Shown one piece after another: positions 39,966-42,729 of a stretch of DNA of 42,729 nt. The translations under genes were made by a program, and so were the position numbers. Source of the stretch: CAWULT01 sp963923455 (GTDB taxonomy: Bacteria > Acidobacteriota > Vicinamibacteria > Vicinamibacterales > UBA2999); the NCBI GenBank assembly GCA_963923455.1, contig CAWULT010000030.1:1-42729 (forward strand), given 5' to 3'. Below the pieces are notes generated by a model, which did no database searches, had not been told where the DNA came from, and saw only the letters and a program-made list of their open reading frames with translations. Positions within the stretch are counted from its first letter, which is position 1. Each line of letters begins with the position of its first letter.

Positions 39966-41123
39966 GTGAAGCTGCGAGAGAATGCCGGATTCAGCACGGT
40001 CTGCATCCATGCGGGCCAGACGCCCGACCCGGCCACGGGCGCGATCATCACCCCGATCTATCAGACGTCGACCTACGTGCAGGACGCCCTCGGCCAGCAC
40101 AAGGGCTACGAGTACGGGCGCACGCACAACCTGACCCGCGCCACGCTCGAGGCCAACATTGCCGCCATCGAGCACGGCAAGGCCGCCTTTGCCTTCGCGT
40201 CGGGCCTGGCGGCCACGGCTGCCCTGATGACCATGCTGCAGTCGGGCGATCACGTCGTCGTCACCGACAACACCTACGGCGGCACGTACCGGCTGTTCGA
40301 GCGCGTGCTGCGCAAGGGCGGACTCGACTTCAGCTACGTCGACACGTCCGACCCGGCCGCGATCGAGGCCGCCATCCGGCCCTCGACGAAGCTGCTGTTC
40401 CTCGAGTCGCCGACCAACCCGGTGCTGCGGCTCACCGACCTGACGGCGGCGGCCGAGATCGCGCACCGGCACGGCGTGGCCGTGGTGGTGGACAACACCT
40501 TCGCGAGCCCCTGCGTCCAGCAGCCGATCGACCTGGGTGCCGACCTCGTGCTCCACAGCACGACGAAGTTCCTGAACGGGCACAGCGACAGCATCGGCGG
40601 CATCGTGGTGGCGGTCCGCGACGAGCACATCGACTGGCTGCGCTTCGTGCAGAACGCGCAGGGTGCCATTCTGAGCCCGATGGACTCGTGGCTGGTGCTG
40701 CGCGGGACGAAGACGCTGACCCTGCGGATGGAGCGGCACAACACGAACGCGCTCGCCCTGGCCGAGTATCTCGCGGCGCACCCGAAGGTCACGCGGGTGC
40801 ACTACCCCGGCCTCGCCTCGCACCCGCAGCACGCACTGGCGCGCCGGCAGATGCGCGGGTTCGGCGGCCTGATTGCGTTCGAGACGGGCGATCTCGAGCG
40901 GTCGCGAACCTTCTTCAACAGCCTGCGCCTGATGGCGCTGGCCGAGAGCCTGGGCGGCGTGGAGACGCTGGTGTGCCACCCGGCCTCGATGACGCACGCC
41001 TCGGTGCCGCGCGAGCGGCGCCTGGCCATCGGCCTGACCGACGACCTGGTCCGCATCTCGGTGGGCGTGGAAGACCTGGACGACCTCAAGGAGGACCTGG
41101 CGCAGGCGCTCGCGCGCGTGTGA
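39966..41123 (+). CDS. Cystathionine gamma-synthase/lyase family PLP enzyme
   Basis: A 385-residue fold-type I PLP enzyme starting at GTG 39966. TVCIHAGQTPDPATGAIITP, YEYGRTHNLTRATLE, FASGLAATAALM and the PLP lysine Lys201 in HSTTKFLNGHSD place it in the Cys/Met metabolism PP-dependent family, and SMTHASVPRERRLAIGLTDD with LVRISVGVEDLDDL is typical of cystathionine gamma-synthase or lyase. Synthase and lyase cannot be separated by reading alone. A TAGAGT box lies 15 bases before the GTG. The DedA gene follows after 9 bases. Confidence 0.9.
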   Translation: MKLRENAGFSTVCIHAGQTPDPATGAIITPIYQTSTYVQDALGQHKGYEYGRTHNLTRATLEANIAAIEHGKAAFAFASGLAATAALMTMLQSGDHVVVTDNTYGGTYRLFERVLRKGGLDFSYVDTSDPAAIEAAIRPSTKLLFLESPTNPVLRLTDLTAAAEIAHRHGVAVVVDNTFASPCVQQPIDLGADLVLHSTTKFLNGHSDSIGGIVVAVRDEHIDWLRFVQNAQGAILSPMDSWLVLRGTKTLTLRMERHNTNALALAEYLAAHPKVTRVHYPGLASHPQHALARRQMRGFGGLIAFETGDLERSRTFFNSLRLMALAESLGGVETLVCHPASMTHASVPRERRLAIGLTDDLVRISVGVEDLDDLKEDLAQALARV

Positions 41124-41132
41124 GCCCCTGGC

Positions 41133-41753
41133 ATGGATCTGATTCAGCAGTTCTTCTCCACCGTCTACAACGTTCCCGAGCTCATTCGCACGGTCGGCTT
41201 CTACGGGCTCATCGCGATCGTCTTCGCCGAGACCGGCCTGCTGGTGGGATTCTTCCTGCCGGGCGACTCCCTGCTGATCACGGCGGGCCTGTTCGCCGCG
41301 CGGGGCGACTTCGAGATCTCGACGCTCATCCCGACGCTGATCGTCGCGGCCATCGTCGGCAACGCCACCGGCTACTGGATCGGCCAGCGGACCGGCGTGG
41401 CGCTCTACAGCCGGCCCGACTCGCTGCTGTTCCGGCGCGAGCACCTGCGGATGACGCACGAGTACTACGAGCGGCACGGCGGCAAGACGATCGTGCTCGC
41501 GCAGTTCATCCCGATCCTGCGGACGTTCGCGCCGGTCGTCGCCGGCGTGGGCGCGATGGGCTACCGCAAGTTCGCGACGTTCAACGTCGTGGGCGCCATC
41601 GCGTGGGTGGGCGGCATGACGCTGGCCGGCTACGCGCTGGGCAGCCTGATCCCCAACATCGAGCGCCGCATCCACCTGGTGGTGGGCGTGGTGATCCTGA
41701 TCTCGCTGATGCCGCCGGCCCTCGCCTGGCTGCGCGGCCGCAAGAAGGCCTGA
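41133..41753 (+). CDS. DedA-family membrane protein
   Basis: A 206-residue protein with VFAETGLLVGFFLPGDSLLI (the conserved E and F/L-P-G-D region), YWIGQRTG, YERHGGKTIVLAQFIPILRT and FAPVVAGVGAMGYRKFATFN, the DedA/VTT motif set with the conserved Arg in the re-entrant region. Bacterial DedA proteins act in undecaprenyl-phosphate or phospholipid recycling at the inner membrane. The ATG lies 9 bases after the trans-sulfuration gene, so both may be read together. Confidence 0.93.
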   Translation: MDLIQQFFSTVYNVPELIRTVGFYGLIAIVFAETGLLVGFFLPGDSLLITAGLFAARGDFEISTLIPTLIVAAIVGNATGYWIGQRTGVALYSRPDSLLFRREHLRMTHEYYERHGGKTIVLAQFIPILRTFAPVVAGVGAMGYRKFATFNVVGAIAWVGGMTLAGYALGSLIPNIERRIHLVVGVVILISLMPPALAWLRGRKKA

Positions 41754-41760
41754 ACCGCCC

Positions 41761-42105
41761 CTACCGCTTCGGGCCGTCTACCGATCCACGGACCCAGTCC
41801 AGGTAGGCGGTCGAGCCCCCAGCGGGAATCACCAGGAACTCCGGCAGGTCGTAGGGGTGCAGTTCCCTGAGCCGGGCCTCGATCGCGTGGATCGATCCGG
41901 CGGCCGTCTTGATGACGAGCTGCTGCTCGCGGTCCTGCTCGATGTTGCCCTGCCAGCGGAACACCGACGTCATCACGGGCAGCACGTTCACGCACGCCGC
42001 CAGCCGCTCGGAGACGAGCGTCCGCGCGATGGCCGTGGCGTTGGCGTCGGGGCCCAGGGTCGTCAGGATGATCGCAACCGGGTGCGGGTCCAGGTGCTGG
42101 TCCAT
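41761..42105 (-). CDS. cutA: Divalent-cation tolerance protein CutA
   Basis: A 114-residue ferredoxin-like trimer subunit: VAIILTTLGPDANATAIART, ERLAACVNVLPVMTSVFRWQ (the conserved C-V-N and W residues), EQQLVIKTAAGSIHAIEARL and LHPYDLPEFLVIPAG. It is linked in name to copper tolerance, but its actual role is unclear. The ATG at 42105 is used although the frame is open to 42216; the extension contains no conserved sequence. It ends 7 bases from the opposing DedA stop. Confidence 0.92.
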   Translation of the reverse strand: MDQHLDPHPVAIILTTLGPDANATAIARTLVSERLAACVNVLPVMTSVFRWQGNIEQDREQQLVIKTAAGSIHAIEARLRELHPYDLPEFLVIPAGGSTAYLDWVRGSVDGPKR

Positions 42106-42156
42106 GCTGCGCGCCTCGTCGTCGCGATTGAAAGGGCGTTCGCCTGAGAATTGGGC

Positions 42157-42185
42157 TTGAATTGCGATCTCACTCGTGATCTGAT
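42157..42185 (+). promoter_or_regulatory. Candidate promoter of the FtsB-like gene
   Basis: TTGAAT (42157-42162), 17 bases, TCTGAT (42180-42185), 33 bases before the GTG start. It is moderately matched but lies in an AT-richer patch between the divergent cutA and ftsB-like genes. Confidence 0.4.
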
Positions 42186-42218
42186 GGCAGGCATTCTCGC
42201 ACGGAGCACTTATCACCA

Positions 42219-42569
42219 GTGAAGAAGACGCAGGACGCCGCCCCGTCCGCCGACAGCACGGCTCCTCGCCGTCGCGGCCGCCGCATGGCGGAGTACGCCC
42301 TGCTGGCGGTGGGAGCGTTGATCCTGGTCGACGCGCTGGTCGGCGAGAAGGGCCTGCTCGACATCATCAAGGCACGCCGGTCGCACGCCGCGCTGGCGCA
42401 GCAACTCGAGGCCATCCGCGCGGACAACGCCGCCAAGAAGGAAGAGGCCCGGCAGCTGCGTGAGAGCGCCGAGGCCATCGAGGAACTGGCCCGCCGCGAA
42501 CTGGGCCTGATCAAGCCCGGCGAGAAGTACTTCGTCCTCCGCGACGCCGACGTCCCCGCCGCACCCTGA
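42219..42569 (+). CDS. FtsB/DivIC-like septum formation initiator protein
   Basis: A 116-residue protein starting at GTG 42219. A short basic cytoplasmic tail is followed by one membrane segment (MAEYALLAVGALILVDALVG), a coiled coil (SHAALAQQLEAIRADNAAKK and onward) and the family's ARRELGLIKPGEKYFVLRD ending. Such proteins belong to the FtsQLB/DivIB-DivIC cell-division complex in the inner membrane. The size and layout fit. The initiator tRNA gene lies downstream, with its own promoter. Confidence 0.85.
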   Translation: MKKTQDAAPSADSTAPRRRGRRMAEYALLAVGALILVDALVGEKGLLDIIKARRSHAALAQQLEAIRADNAAKKEEARQLRESAEAIEELARRELGLIKPGEKYFVLRDADVPAAP

Positions 42570-42600
42570 TCTGCGATCTGCGGCCGAGGCGCTTCGGGGC

Positions 42601-42630
42601 TTGGCGAATGGCTCACAGCGGGTGTAAGAT
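42601..42630 (+). promoter_or_regulatory. Promoter of the initiator tRNA gene
   Basis: TTGGCG (42601-42606), 18 bases, TAAGAT (42625-42630). Transcription would start near 42637, about 38 bases before the tRNA. A 14-base palindrome (42646-42659, GCTGCG-TT-CGCAGC) lies in the leader and could form a small processing hairpin. Confidence 0.55.
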
Positions 42631-42674
42631 GGGACGTCTGTTGGGGCTGCGTTCGCAGCTACAGCGTCCAGTGT

Positions 42675-42729
<55 letters not shown>

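Overview
The window is very GC-rich throughout (by eye about 70%; not computed), apart from one visibly AT-richer island at about 24960-26870. Coding is dense on both strands, in short operons with overlapping stop/start codons and frequent GTG starts. The neighbouring exported DUF1592/DUF1552/ankyrin/PQQ-dehydrogenase genes, together with NorR and SpoIIE/HAMP-type regulators, suggest an Acidobacteriota genome, most likely Vicinamibacteria. That placement is inferred from gene content; no marker phylogeny was possible.

Layout. 36-4913 (-): a tight six-gene operon (SDR-like protein, NTF2-like secreted protein, cupin, methyltransferase, DUF1835 protein, small iron-permease-like membrane protein). 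5088-5963 (+): an RlmA-type rRNA methyltransferase. 5921-9376 (-): NUDIX, macrodomain, threonine aldolase, DUF4242 and a secreted protein. 9492-14700: small secreted proteins, a truncated-globin remnant, a ModA-like binding protein, a beta-barrel protein, a DUF5671 membrane-protein pair, a GNAT remnant, a multi-pass membrane protein and an exported alpha/beta hydrolase. 14791-21045 (-): an exported module of a metallo-beta-lactamase-fold protein, a di-haem DUF1592 protein, a Tat-exported DUF1552 protein and an ankyrin protein, divergent from a periplasmic PQQ dehydrogenase (21165-23000, +).

23077-26946 is a mobile island. A methyltransferase lost its N-terminal part at the left end of an IS3-family (IS51/IS6110-like) element. 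Next comes an AT-richer segment with a large serine recombinase whose last codons read into a tRNA-Glu gene.

28585-30861 is the most interesting regulatory unit. A NorR-type NO sensor is divergent from an operon for the iron-sulfur repair protein RIC (YtfE/ScdA) and a three-domain multicopper oxidase. The spacer carries a sigma-54-type promoter and three inverted repeats spaced about 22 bp apart, as expected for NorR enhancer sites. No NO reductase, flavorubredoxin or flavohaemoglobin gene is present here, so the oxidase is the only candidate NO-handling enzyme of the unit.

30875-42729 is mostly housekeeping: tRNA-Lys, uridine kinase, a DinB protein, a stand-alone ATP-dependent DNA ligase, a PilZ protein, PurA, an ATPase with a winged helix, RNase III fused to an N-terminal DUF2007 domain, a SpoIIE/HAMP phosphatase, a trans-sulfuration enzyme, a DedA protein, CutA, an FtsB-like protein and the start of an initiator tRNA-Met. 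No CRISPR array, rRNA gene or phage structural gene was seen.
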